Below the pieces are notes generated by a model. The model did no database searches and was not told the origin of the DNA. It saw only the letters and a program-made list of their open reading frames with translations. Source: DATMNI01 sp035570275 (GTDB lineage Bacteria > Acidobacteriota > Terriglobia > Bryobacterales > Bryobacteraceae). From it: 6,002 bases of DNA. Below, piece after piece: positions 1 through 5,642 of the stretch. Within the stretch, counting starts at the first letter, position 1, and each line of letters starts with the position of its first letter. Location of the stretch: positions 1 to 6,002 of the forward strand of contig DATMNI010000092.1 in the NCBI GenBank assembly GCA_035570275.1, given 5' to 3'. Made by a program: the position numbers and the translations under genes.

Positions 1-124
1 GATCGGGGTGCTCGCCAGCATTGCCCGTCTCCGCTTCGCCCGGCACTGTCAGAATAGCCGTGGACAGGCGCCGCGCCAAGAACTATCATTAAACGGTAGC
101 GGCGTCTTTTCCCTCGTGTCTCAC

Positions 125-200
125 GAATGGGGTTCACCCCATTCATCCGCGTTCATCGGCGGCCAATTCTGTTTTTTCCACGAAACTGGCTCACCCTGAT
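125..200. repeat. Dispersed-repeat-like segment with 9-bp palindrome
   Basis: Bases 125-133 (GAATGGGGT) and 136-144 (ACCCCATTC) are perfect inverted arms separated by only two bases. The sequence then continues CATCCGCGTTCATCGGCGGC, a phrase that I recall as recurring between genes in Solibacter-like and some other genomes. That recurrence is memory, not a search result. A run of six T lies near 171-176, but about 25 bases after the stem, so this does not have the layout of an intrinsic terminator. Confidence 0.4.
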
Positions 201-458
201 TCACTTTGCGGGCGTAGCTTGACCGCAAGCGTCCGAATTCCTGCTCTTCCGCGCTATCGAAGCACTCGCGGTGACGCTGGCACCTGGCGCTCCCGACTCA
301 CCTATTCCTTCATCTAGCGATGGATCAGCGCGCGTCCGGGACCCCCTCGCCGAGGAGCAGCACGATTCGCAGCCAACTGCAAAGCTGCGCCAGGCGTAGC
401 GAAGCGCCTCAGAAAGTTGCTGATTCACCCCGTGCGGAGCGCCGGCAAGCGGGCGGGC

Positions 459-472
459 AGGCGATAGCGCCT
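459..472. repeat. Short hairpin in GTGGGGTAGGCG-type intergenic sequence
   Basis: AGGCG (459-463) and CGCCT (468-472) form a five-base-pair stem around ATAG. On the minus strand the surrounding DNA reads GTGGGGTAGGCGCTATCGCC, resembling a short intergenic repeat that I associate with acidobacterial genomes. It sits about 30 bases beyond the stop of the VOC gene in that gene's direction. No T-run follows it on the minus strand, so a terminator call is not supported. Confidence 0.3.
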
Positions 473-504
473 ACCCCACCACTCACCGTTTCAGGGATTC
501 GTCT

Positions 505-1005
505 TCAGCCGACCTGCTTTCTGGCCTGCTGCCCCCCCATCTTCGCCATGGCCTCTTTGCCGCGGCGCGCCATCTCCTCTGGTGCCACATCTTCGATATG
601 GGTCGCCAGCGACCAGGACTGGCCGAAGGGGTCTGTCAACTTCCCGTAGCGGTCTCCCCAGAACATATCGGCCACCGGCATATCTACCTTGGCGCCCGCC
701 GCTGCCGCACGGTTAAAGGCAGAATCCACGTCCTCGACATAAATGAAAAGGCCGTTGGTGGTTCCGCCCAACGATTGCGGCGAACGGTTCCCGGCGGCAA
801 TCGATTCGTCGCCGAGCATCACGATGGAATCGCCGATCTTGATTTCGGCGTGCACGATCTTGCCTCCCGGACCTTCCATGCGATACCGCTCGCTGGCTCC
901 GAAAGCCCGTTTGTAGAAGTCAATGGATCGCGCCGCGTCGCTCACCGTAAGATACGGCGTGATGGAATGAAATCCCTCTGGAATCGGTTTGGCCTTAGCT
1001 GACAT
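505..1005 (-). CDS. PhnB-like VOC (glyoxalase/bleomycin-resistance fold) protein
   Basis: This gene encodes 166 residues of the vicinal oxygen chelate superfamily, closest in pattern to the PhnB-like group of small soluble cytoplasmic proteins. The N-terminal beta-alpha-beta module is clear at residues 15-37 (ITPYLTVSDAARSIDFYKRA followed by FGA). It continues with HAEIKIGDSIVMLGDE at 52-67. The second module holds LFIYVEDVDSAFNRAAAAGA at 86-105, then WGDRYGKLTDPFGQSWSLAT at 116-135. The WGDRxGxxxDPFG-W signature is typical of this subgroup. A basic tail of about 25 residues follows. His13, His52 and Glu54 are candidate metal ligands, but I cannot assign them. The ATG at 1003-1005 is chosen because GAGGAG lies seven bases upstream; the frame stays open for 26 more codons to 1083, but that stretch does not resemble the family. 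The gene appears monocistronic. Substrate is unknown: members include dioxygenases, isomerases, resistance proteins and many uncharacterised proteins. Confidence 0.9.
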   Translation of the reverse strand: MSAKAKPIPEGFHSITPYLTVSDAARSIDFYKRAFGASERYRMEGPGGKIVHAEIKIGDSIVMLGDESIAAGNRSPQSLGGTTNGLFIYVEDVDSAFNRAAAAGAKVDMPVADMFWGDRYGKLTDPFGQSWSLATHIEDVAPEEMARRGKEAMAKMGGQQARKQVG

Positions 1006-1012
1006 ATTGTTT

Positions 1013-1018
1013 CTCCTC
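1013..1018 (-). promoter_or_regulatory. Ribosome binding site of the VOC gene
   Basis: The minus strand reads GAGGAG here, seven bases before the ATG at 1003-1005. This good match decides the start in favour of the 166-residue protein over the 192-residue version beginning at 1083. Upstream, TTGAAG and an AT-rich AATTTA could be weak promoter hexamers about 18 bases apart, but I would not annotate them as a promoter. Confidence 0.75.
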
Positions 1019-1118
1019 GTTCTAAATTCGCACCACCGCGCCATGGCTTCAAGAAATTTAATAATCCGCGCGGTAGAATCCATCCGTTTTGGCCTACCGT
1101 GTTCGTTTCCATGCCCAT

Positions 1119-1194
1119 CGATGAGTGTCTCTCATAACGATGGCTGTCACTCATAACGATGCGTGTCTCGCACAACGATGAGTGTCTCTCCCAT
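1119..1194. repeat. Four-copy 19-bp tandem repeat with internal dyads
   Basis: Four consecutive 19-bp units start with CGATG at 1119, 1138, 1157 and 1176. Unit 1 is CGATGAGTGTCTCTCATAA. Unit 2 (CGATGGCTGTCACTCATAA) and unit 3 (CGATGCGTGTCTCGCACAA) vary at matched places. Unit 4 repeats unit 1 except for its last four bases. Units carry an inverted repeat around TGTCT: ATGAG/CTCAT in unit 1, TGCG/CGCA in unit 3, GAG/CTC in unit 4, with only the outer ATG/CAT kept in unit 2. A second dyad spans the junctions (CTCAT-AACG-ATG). The array is bordered on both sides by CCCATCG (1114-1120 and 1190-1196). It lies upstream of the VOC gene, about 110 bases from its start codon. It could be an operator array or the multiple terminal repeats of a vanished transposable element. 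Confidence 0.75.
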
Positions 1195-1587
1195 CGGGGA
1201 TGTTCCCGGTTTGGCCACGGTTTGACCCAACTTCCCTGTAGTGGAAACACCCGTCTTGCAGGTCTATACATCATCAAGGACTCGTGTGCCGCCCTGCCAG
1301 CTACTACCTGATGGCGGAGCACGGGTTCACCGATGTCAGCCTGCAGACCATGTCAATCAGCCGCGAGAATACTTCCCGCGAGCCCCACCCTAATTCGTGA
1401 CGAGGCGATTACAAACGCCGCCGAAGTGCGGGAATTGCACGCCGTGATGCGCGCTCTTATGCCGGGGAACGGCGGCGATTCCGAATGATCCGGACCAGCG
1501 GGCTGACGTCACTATTCGAGGAGCACGGTCTGGACACGGCGTTTCCTTCGGGGGCCGGCCGAGGGGCTCTATCGGGACAGCACGGAT
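1195..1587. other. Region without an intact gene; coding-like scraps
   Basis: No complete gene is visible. A plus-strand frame reads CRPASYYLMAEHGFTDVSL at about 1289-1345. This looks vaguely like the end of a rhodanese domain or a helix-turn-helix start, too short to decide. A different plus frame reads LIRDEAITNAAEVRELHAVM and stops at about 1487. The change of frame suggests decayed coding sequence, but chance is possible. I see no RNA gene, promoter or terminator. Confidence 0.35.
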
Positions 1588-2037
1588 TTATCGTAGGGTG
1601 GAGACATCCAGCTTTGTCCCGACCCGTGGACCACGCTCTTCGTCGAAAATGGCGACGTGCACCTGTGCTTCCTGGTGTTCGTAGAGCTCCGCGATTGCAA
1701 TCAGGAGATCCATCTGCGCGAAAGCCTCCGCCGGCTGCCGCTGGTCGCCCGGCCAGGAACCTGTGGAGCCGGTTGCGGAGGTTGGGCCTGCTGTAGTTTC
1801 AGCAACGGCCTGGAATTGGACGTCCACGTGCTTACCATTCACAGTGGCGAAGCCGTAAGCGCCGCCGGCTGCGTCAAATGCCGTGACGGCTGTGATGTTC
1901 GCGAAGATCAACACAGAAGATCGAGGGGAGCGAGCTCTAGCGCCAGCTCGCCCATCGCAATCGCCTGCGGTTTCGCCAGAGAAAACCGGATGTGCGCCGT
2001 ACCCGCGCCGGTGGAGATAGCTATTGATCGGCCATGC
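1588..2037 (-). pseudogene. Frameshifted remnant of a secreted Solibacter-type beta-rich domain
   Basis: Two minus-strand frames together spell one recognisable domain. The first (about 2037 to 1925) reads AHIRFSLAKPQAIAMGELAL and then ELAP before running into a stop at 1908-1910. The second, open from 1914 to a stop at 1588-1590, reads FANITAVTAFDAAGGAYGF and then ATVNGKHVDVQF. In intact homologues, as I remember them from secreted Bryobacterales proteins that carry TIGR03437 ends, these pieces are joined: a strand ending LELDP, then VFGDI or similar, then a GxHVDVQF strand. Here they are split by a frame change beside a direct repeat of GAAGATC (1903-1909 and 1916-1922, period 13). The intact start and signal peptide are missing. 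The last 60 or so codons, after about 1790, keep coding-like codon use but I do not recognise them. A small independent gene starting at GTG 1914 is less likely because no ribosome binding site precedes it. Confidence 0.45.
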
Positions 2038-2097
2038 GGCTCAGACGGCTCAAAATGCCTCAGGCGGTGTGACATTCCGATGCAGCCGATGCCAGCC

Positions 2098-2180
2098 GCG
2101 TTCCCTGACGGGGTGCCCTCCGGGCGCAGGCTCGCAACGGAGCCGCGCGCGTAAGCAAGCGGTATTCGCAAGCGGTATTC
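2098..2180. repeat. Dispersed-repeat-like segment (CGCTTGCTTACGCGCGCGG type)
   Basis: On the minus strand this reads CCGCTTGCTTACGCGCGCGG followed by CTCCGTTGCGAGC. Its translation in one frame gives PLAYARGSV, a peptide that I recall from many spurious short ORFs of Solibacter-like genomes, which marks a dispersed non-coding repeat. The assignment rests on memory of that pattern and not on a second copy in this window. It separates the pseudogene remnant from the large secreted-protein gene and must contain or border the promoter of the latter. Confidence 0.4.
2155..2180. repeat. Exact 13-bp tandem duplication
   Basis: GCAAGCGGTATTC occurs twice with no gap, at 2155-2167 and 2168-2180. The second copy ends one base before the AAGGAG ribosome binding site of the gene starting at 2196. 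It therefore lies in the 5' leader or promoter of that gene and forms the edge of the dispersed-repeat-like segment. Confidence 0.9.
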
Positions 2181-2181
2181 G

Positions 2182-2187
2182 AAGGAG
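2182..2187 (+). promoter_or_regulatory. Ribosome binding site of the secreted Ig-like protein gene
   Basis: AAGGAG lies eight bases before the ATG at 2196-2198. It supports that start, which is directly followed by a plausible signal peptide. Confidence 0.75.
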
Positions 2188-2195
2188 ACGGAATC

Positions 2196-4340
2196 ATGAC
2201 TGACCGTGGAAATAGCAGGCGCAAGGGTTTCTTGTGGCTTGGAGTGGCTGGCCTGCTGACCTCCCTGCCCCATCTTCCGGGCCAGGCGTTTCAGATCGTC
2301 ACCGCTACCTTGCCCAACGCCTCCATCGGCGTGCCTTACTCCCAACAGATCGCGGTCAGCGGCGGCTCGTGCGTGAGCGCAGGTACAGCGACCTACTCCA
2401 TCGACTCCGGCGCACTCCCCGCCGGCCTCACGGTGACATCTCCCGCCGGGGTCGAGCAGTGGAGCATTCAAGGCGTGCCCACGGCTGGCGGGACGTCTCA
2501 GTTCACGCTGCATCTTACCTGGACGCACGCCGGTTCGGTCCCTCCCACCCCCTTTAACTTACCCTGCATGGACAGCGCAGCGAAGACTCTCTCGATTACC
2601 GTTGCGCCGGGGTCGGGCGGTGGTGGAGGCGGTGGAGGCGGCGGTGGGGGAAGCCCGCTGCTGACGCTGGACCGCACGCAAGTTAACGCCACTTATCACA
2701 TCGGCAATGTACAGCCGTCGCCCGTGACGGTGCAGGTGACGGCCCAGGCAAACGCCGCCGTTGCCTTCACGGCGCAAGCCGCCACGAGTCTCGGTGCAGG
2801 CTGGCTGTCGGTCACGCCCTCCAGCGGCTCGACCCCAATGGCGCTCAGCATCAACTTCTCGGTCAGCGGACTGGCGCCCGGCGTGTATCCGGGAACCGTG
2901 ACCGTACAAGGGGGTGGGAACCAGGCTGTGGTGGCCGTTACGCTTACGGTCATAAGCGATTCCGCGCCGCTGGCGGTCGACCGCGCCCAAGTCGCCATCA
3001 CCTATCACACTGGCCACTTTCCGCCGTTGCCCGAAATGGTGCAGGTGACTGCGCCGGCAAACGCCTCTATCGCCTACACGGCACAAACCACAACCGCGTC
3101 CGGCGGAAGCTGGTTGTCGGTCACACCCGCCAGCGGCGTCACTCCGGCGTTGCTGGGCATCGCCGTGTCGATTAACGGACTGGCGCCAGGCGTATACACG
3201 GGCACGGTCACGGTTCAGGCTGGAGGGATCCAGACTGGAGCGGTCATTGCCGTTACGCTGACCATCGTCACCGATACTACACTGGTGCTGCAGGCCAGCC
3301 CGGCTTCGTTGGCGTTCTCCTATGTCATCGGCGGGCCAACGCCGCCGGGCCAAACGCTCTCGGTTGCGGTCGCAGGCGACGCGGTAATCTTCCAGGCGGT
3401 CGTGACGGTGTCCGGCGCCGCGACTCCGGTGTGGCTTCAGGTTACGCCCTCCGGCGCAGCTACACCGGCGGCACTCACGGTCTCGGTGAACCCTAAGAAC
3501 CTGACGGGCGGCGCGTACAGCGGCGTCATCACGCTAAAGGTTCCGGGCGTAACCAGCAGTGCCCAGACCGTGGGGGTCACCTTCAGCGTGCAAGCACCGC
3601 CCGTGCTGCCCACGATCGCTTCCAATGGGGTAGTGAATGCTGCCAGCCTCAGCGGGGCCGTCGCGCCCGGCGCGTGGGTGTCGATATTCGGCAGCAACCT
3701 GGCCGCGACCACGCGTCCCTGGGCCGTCGCCGATTTCGTGGGCGGAAAGCTGCCCACCGCGCTCGATAGTGTCAACGTGACCATCAACGGGAAGCCGGCC
3801 GCGGTGGCCTTCATCAGCCCCACGCAGATCAACGTACTGGCTCCGGACGACACCGCTACCGGCCTGGTCGCAGTGCAGGTGAATGGCCCGGCTGGAAGCA
3901 GCAACAGCGCCCTGGCGCTGGAGCAGACCGCCGCGCCGGAGTTGTTCCAGTTCCGCGCCAACACCACTGTGTACGTAGCGGGCACCCACGCCGATGGCAG
4001 CCTTCTGGCCGGCGCCGCGCTGGTGCAACAGGGGACTCCGGGCACTCCGGCCAAACCGGGCGAGACCATCGTCATATACGGCACCGGTTTTGGCGCCACG
4101 CAGCCGGCCATTTCCGCCACCGCCCTGGTACCGGCGCCACTCTCGCTAGCCAACCCCGAGGATCTGCGGGTGCGGATCGGCGGCCTGGATTGCGCCGTCG
4201 CTTTCGCCGGCCTGATCTCGCCCGGCTTATATCAGTTCAACGTGGTAGTGCCGCCAGTTGCCGATGGCGATCAGACCATCGTTGCCGAACTGCTCGGCCT
4301 GCTCACGCGCGCCGATTTGTTGTTGACCGTACAGCAGTAA
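2196..4340 (+). CDS. Secreted Ig/BACON-repeat protein with TIGR03437-type C-terminus
   Basis: The product has 714 residues and is probably exported by Sec: a basic start (RGNSRRK), a hydrophobic core at about 11-24, and likely cleavage after GQA at 29-31. Residues 33-137 look like a putative-Ig (He_PIG) domain, with ALPAGLTV (73-80) and IQGVPTAGGTSQFTL (91-105); Cys59 and Cys124 could pair. A linker of twelve glycines (141-152) follows. Three BACON-like beta-sandwich repeats come next at about 154-255, 256-360 and 361-468. Each has a WLxVTPxSG-type turn (203-211, 306-314, 413-420), and the first two share GLAPGVYxGTVTVQ; the third is divergent. The last 240 residues match the TIGR03437 pattern common in Solibacter-type secreted proteins: NAASLSGAVAPGAWVSIFGS (481-500), FISPTQINVLAP (539-550), GETIVIYGTGFGAT (622-635), and ISPGLYQFNVVVP (674-686). 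No catalytic domain or sorting motif is visible. The role is inferred to be adhesion, carbohydrate binding or envelope scaffolding. The start is set by AAGGAG eight bases upstream. Long open frames on the other strand are shadows caused by high GC. Confidence 0.9.
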   Translation: MTDRGNSRRKGFLWLGVAGLLTSLPHLPGQAFQIVTATLPNASIGVPYSQQIAVSGGSCVSAGTATYSIDSGALPAGLTVTSPAGVEQWSIQGVPTAGGTSQFTLHLTWTHAGSVPPTPFNLPCMDSAAKTLSITVAPGSGGGGGGGGGGGGSPLLTLDRTQVNATYHIGNVQPSPVTVQVTAQANAAVAFTAQAATSLGAGWLSVTPSSGSTPMALSINFSVSGLAPGVYPGTVTVQGGGNQAVVAVTLTVISDSAPLAVDRAQVAITYHTGHFPPLPEMVQVTAPANASIAYTAQTTTASGGSWLSVTPASGVTPALLGIAVSINGLAPGVYTGTVTVQAGGIQTGAVIAVTLTIVTDTTLVLQASPASLAFSYVIGGPTPPGQTLSVAVAGDAVIFQAVVTVSGAATPVWLQVTPSGAATPAALTVSVNPKNLTGGAYSGVITLKVPGVTSSAQTVGVTFSVQAPPVLPTIASNGVVNAASLSGAVAPGAWVSIFGSNLAATTRPWAVADFVGGKLPTALDSVNVTINGKPAAVAFISPTQINVLAPDDTATGLVAVQVNGPAGSSNSALALEQTAAPELFQFRANTTVYVAGTHADGSLLAGAALVQQGTPGTPAKPGETIVIYGTGFGATQPAISATALVPAPLSLANPEDLRVRIGGLDCAVAFAGLISPGLYQFNVVVPPVADGDQTIVAELLGLLTRADLLLTVQQ
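2616..2651 (+). repeat. Poly-glycine (GGN)12 tract
   Basis: Twelve consecutive glycine codons use a mixture of GGC, GGT, GGA and GGG. They form a flexible linker between the N-terminal Ig-like domain and the first BACON-like repeat. The coding strand is very G-rich (it starts just after GGGGTC and ends GGTGGGGGA), so the tract could slip in replication or fold as G-quadruplex-like DNA or RNA. Confidence 0.9.
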
Positions 4341-4342
4341 AA

Positions 4343-4566
4343 GCCGGTGGCCGGTGGCCGGATGCCGGTGGCCGGTTAGCACAGTACGGGCGCGTTGTCT
4401 TTCACCGGCCACTGGCCACCGGACACCGGCCACGGTTAACAGTACGGGCGCGTTGTCTTTCACCGGCCACTGGCCACTGGACACCGGCCACGGTTAGCAC
4501 AGTACGGGCGCGTTGTCTTTCACCGGCCACTGGCCACTGGCCACTGGCCACCGGCCACCGGCATCC
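4343..4566. repeat. Composite repeat: 58-60 bp units of heptamers plus spacer, bracketed by inverted heptamers
   Basis: This array fills nearly all of the gap between the two plus-strand genes. A spacer reading AGTACGGGCGCGTTGTCTTT then CACCGG occurs at 4383, 4441 and 4501. Each copy is followed by in-phase 7-bp words of the form CYGGCCA: four words in copies 1 and 2 (4405-4432, 4463-4490) and six in copy 3 (4523-4564). Copies 1 and 2 end with CGGTTA. Copy 2 lacks two bases of the GGTTAGCACAGT junction. Before copy 1, five words of the opposite orientation (CCGGTGG and variants) run from 4344 to 4378. GGATGCCGGTGGCCGG at 4360-4375 is the exact inverse of 4551-4566, so the element has 16-bp inverted ends about 175 bases apart. 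CCGG and GGCC cores make every word partly self-complementary. Short frames through it (for example repeated GHWPLAT) are artefacts. TGGCCACTGGCCACCGG-type tracts recur in acidobacterial and other genomes, as far as I recall. Confidence 0.85.
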
Positions 4567-4596
4567 CTTCTCAGCCACCATGTGACACTGAAGTAG

Positions 4597-5589
4597 ATGA
4601 AGCGCGCCCTCTCGAAGGCCAGTCCCGTACTGAAGGTTCTGTTCGGCGCCGGCATCGTGGCATGGATGGCATCCAGCGGCAAACTGAATCTGGCTCAGGT
4701 GGGCAGAAGCCTCTCGCAGTGGCCCGTCATGCTGGCGATCCTGGGGTTGGGGTATTCGCAGGTCGGCCTCACGGCATGGCGGTGGAAACTGCTGCTGGAG
4801 GCGCAGGAGATATGGCTGCCGTACGGCCGGGCCTGGGGGCTGACGATGGTCGGGATGTTGTTTAACGTGGTGATCCCCGGTGCCGTCGGGGGCGACCTGA
4901 TCAAAGGCTATTACATCACGCGGGCCGCACCGGGCCGCAAGTCTCACGCCGCTACCACGATTCTGATGGATCGTGTGGTGGGGTTGATCGGGCTGCTGTT
5001 CCTGGGAGCCGTGATGGCGATTGCCAACCTGAATCAAACTCTGCGCAGCGCCGCCACCCGCGGCCTCGGAAGTATGACCGTCGGGGGTTTTGTCGGAGGC
5101 CTGGTTATTCTATACGCGGCGGTGTTCGCCGGCGGCCGTCTGGCGGAATGGCACTTTCTTCCGGGCGTGCTGCGGAACATCTTCCGCGCATTGCACGAAT
5201 ACCGGCGGAAGGCACGGGTTCTTCCGGTGGCGCTGGCGCTCAGCGTGGTGAACCAGGGGCTGACTTGTGGCATGTACTACCTGGCGCTGCTGGCAACCGG
5301 AGTTACGGACATGCCCATGAGCCAGTTTTTTCTGGTGGTTCCGCTGGGGCTGGTTACCAGTGCGATTCCCATCTCGCCCGGCGGCATTGGTGTCGGGCAA
5401 GCGGCATTCTTCGCCCTGTTTCAAATTGTCGCGCCCAAATACGCCGCGGCCGGAACCAATGCCCTGACGGTGTTTCAGGTGATCTTCATCCTGCTGTGCG
5501 TGAGCGGATTGTACTGGTATCTTTCCTATAAGCACGTCGATCTGGAAGCCGCCGAAAAAGAAGGCTCGTCAGAAAAACTCGTGGGCTGA
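4597..5589 (+). CDS. Lysylphosphatidylglycerol-synthase TM-region / flippase-like membrane protein (UPF0104)
   Basis: A 330-residue integral inner-membrane protein with about eight hydrophobic segments (roughly 9-25, 42-60, 80-98, 122-145, 160-180, 208-234, 242-275, 288-310). It matches the flippase-like family of the LPG synthase membrane region (PF03706, COG0392), which is normally 300-350 residues, so it appears complete. Typical motifs are LFNVVIPGAVGGDLIKGYYI (88-107), an MDR after the next loop (124-126), and PISPGGIGVGQAAFFALF (258-275). The soluble aminoacyl-transferase domain of MprF is absent, so this is the stand-alone membrane form. Such proteins are thought to move lipids or lipid-linked intermediates; the substrate cannot be inferred here. 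The ATG at 4597 is the first in frame. Its Shine-Dalgarno is poor (GAAG at about 4590-4593), so translation may be weak or leaderless. The C-terminus is charged (KHVDLEAAEKEGSSEK), probably cytoplasmic. It starts about 30 bases after the repeat array and converges on the permease gene. Confidence 0.9.
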   Translation: MKRALSKASPVLKVLFGAGIVAWMASSGKLNLAQVGRSLSQWPVMLAILGLGYSQVGLTAWRWKLLLEAQEIWLPYGRAWGLTMVGMLFNVVIPGAVGGDLIKGYYITRAAPGRKSHAATTILMDRVVGLIGLLFLGAVMAIANLNQTLRSAATRGLGSMTVGGFVGGLVILYAAVFAGGRLAEWHFLPGVLRNIFRALHEYRRKARVLPVALALSVVNQGLTCGMYYLALLATGVTDMPMSQFFLVVPLGLVTSAIPISPGGIGVGQAAFFALFQIVAPKYAAAGTNALTVFQVIFILLCVSGLYWYLSYKHVDLEAAEKEGSSEKLVG

Positions 5590-5642
5590 TTCCGGCTCGG
5601 GCAGGCAGAAACATGATGCGCAGCCAGTCCATGGTCCATGGG

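Larger units (their letters stand above)
1..504. other. Gene-poor, repeat-bearing intergenic region
   Basis: I see no convincing gene here. One plus-strand frame is open from the window edge to base 199, but its second half translates a sequence that looks like a dispersed intergenic repeat, and no family is recognisable in its first half. A 75-codon minus-strand frame at 201-428 is rich in Ser, Ala and Arg and has no domain. The segment holds a strong palindrome at 125-144 and a small hairpin at 459-472, both listed separately. It lies downstream of the VOC gene, which is read from the minus strand. The first bases could be the end of a gene outside the window, but nothing here identifies one. 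Confidence 0.5.

Noticed and set aside
125..176. Intrinsic terminator formed by the palindrome at 125-144
   Set aside because: The loop is only two bases and the T-run comes about 25 bases later, so the usual stem-then-T layout is missing.
1006..1083. Upstream extension of the VOC protein by 26 residues to an ATG at 1083
   Set aside because: The extra residues do not fit the family, and a strong GAGGAG is placed correctly for the ATG at 1005.
942..1322. A 126-codon minus-strand frame overlapping the start of the VOC gene and crossing the 19-bp array
   Set aside because: It translates the tandem repeat (HRYERHSS) and overlaps the well-supported VOC start in another frame. It has no ribosome binding site or recognisable domain.
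1908..2528. A 206-codon minus-strand frame overlapping the start of the secreted-protein gene
   Set aside because: Most of it is antisense to a clear signal peptide and Ig-like domain and to the dispersed repeat. Only its last 40 or so codons resemble real protein, and these are covered by the pseudogene call.
3437..4153. A 238-codon minus-strand frame inside the secreted-protein gene
   Set aside because: It is a shadow frame produced by high GC at third codon positions. The plus-strand frame has clear domain signatures throughout.
4383..4566. Possible CRISPR array, because units of about 60 bp repeat three times
   Set aside because: Both parts of the unit are repeated between copies, so there are no unique spacers, and the repeat part is a 7-bp microsatellite. 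No cas gene is nearby.
4190..4585. Frames through the 4343-4566 array giving repeated GHWPLAT or WPVASGQ peptides
   Set aside because: The peptides merely translate the 7-bp words and spacer, and similar artefacts arise wherever such DNA occurs. Not treated as genes.
5590..5642. Bidirectional terminator between the convergent genes
   Set aside because: The only structure is a doubled CCATGG (5629-5634 and 5636-5641), with no longer stem and no T-run on either strand.
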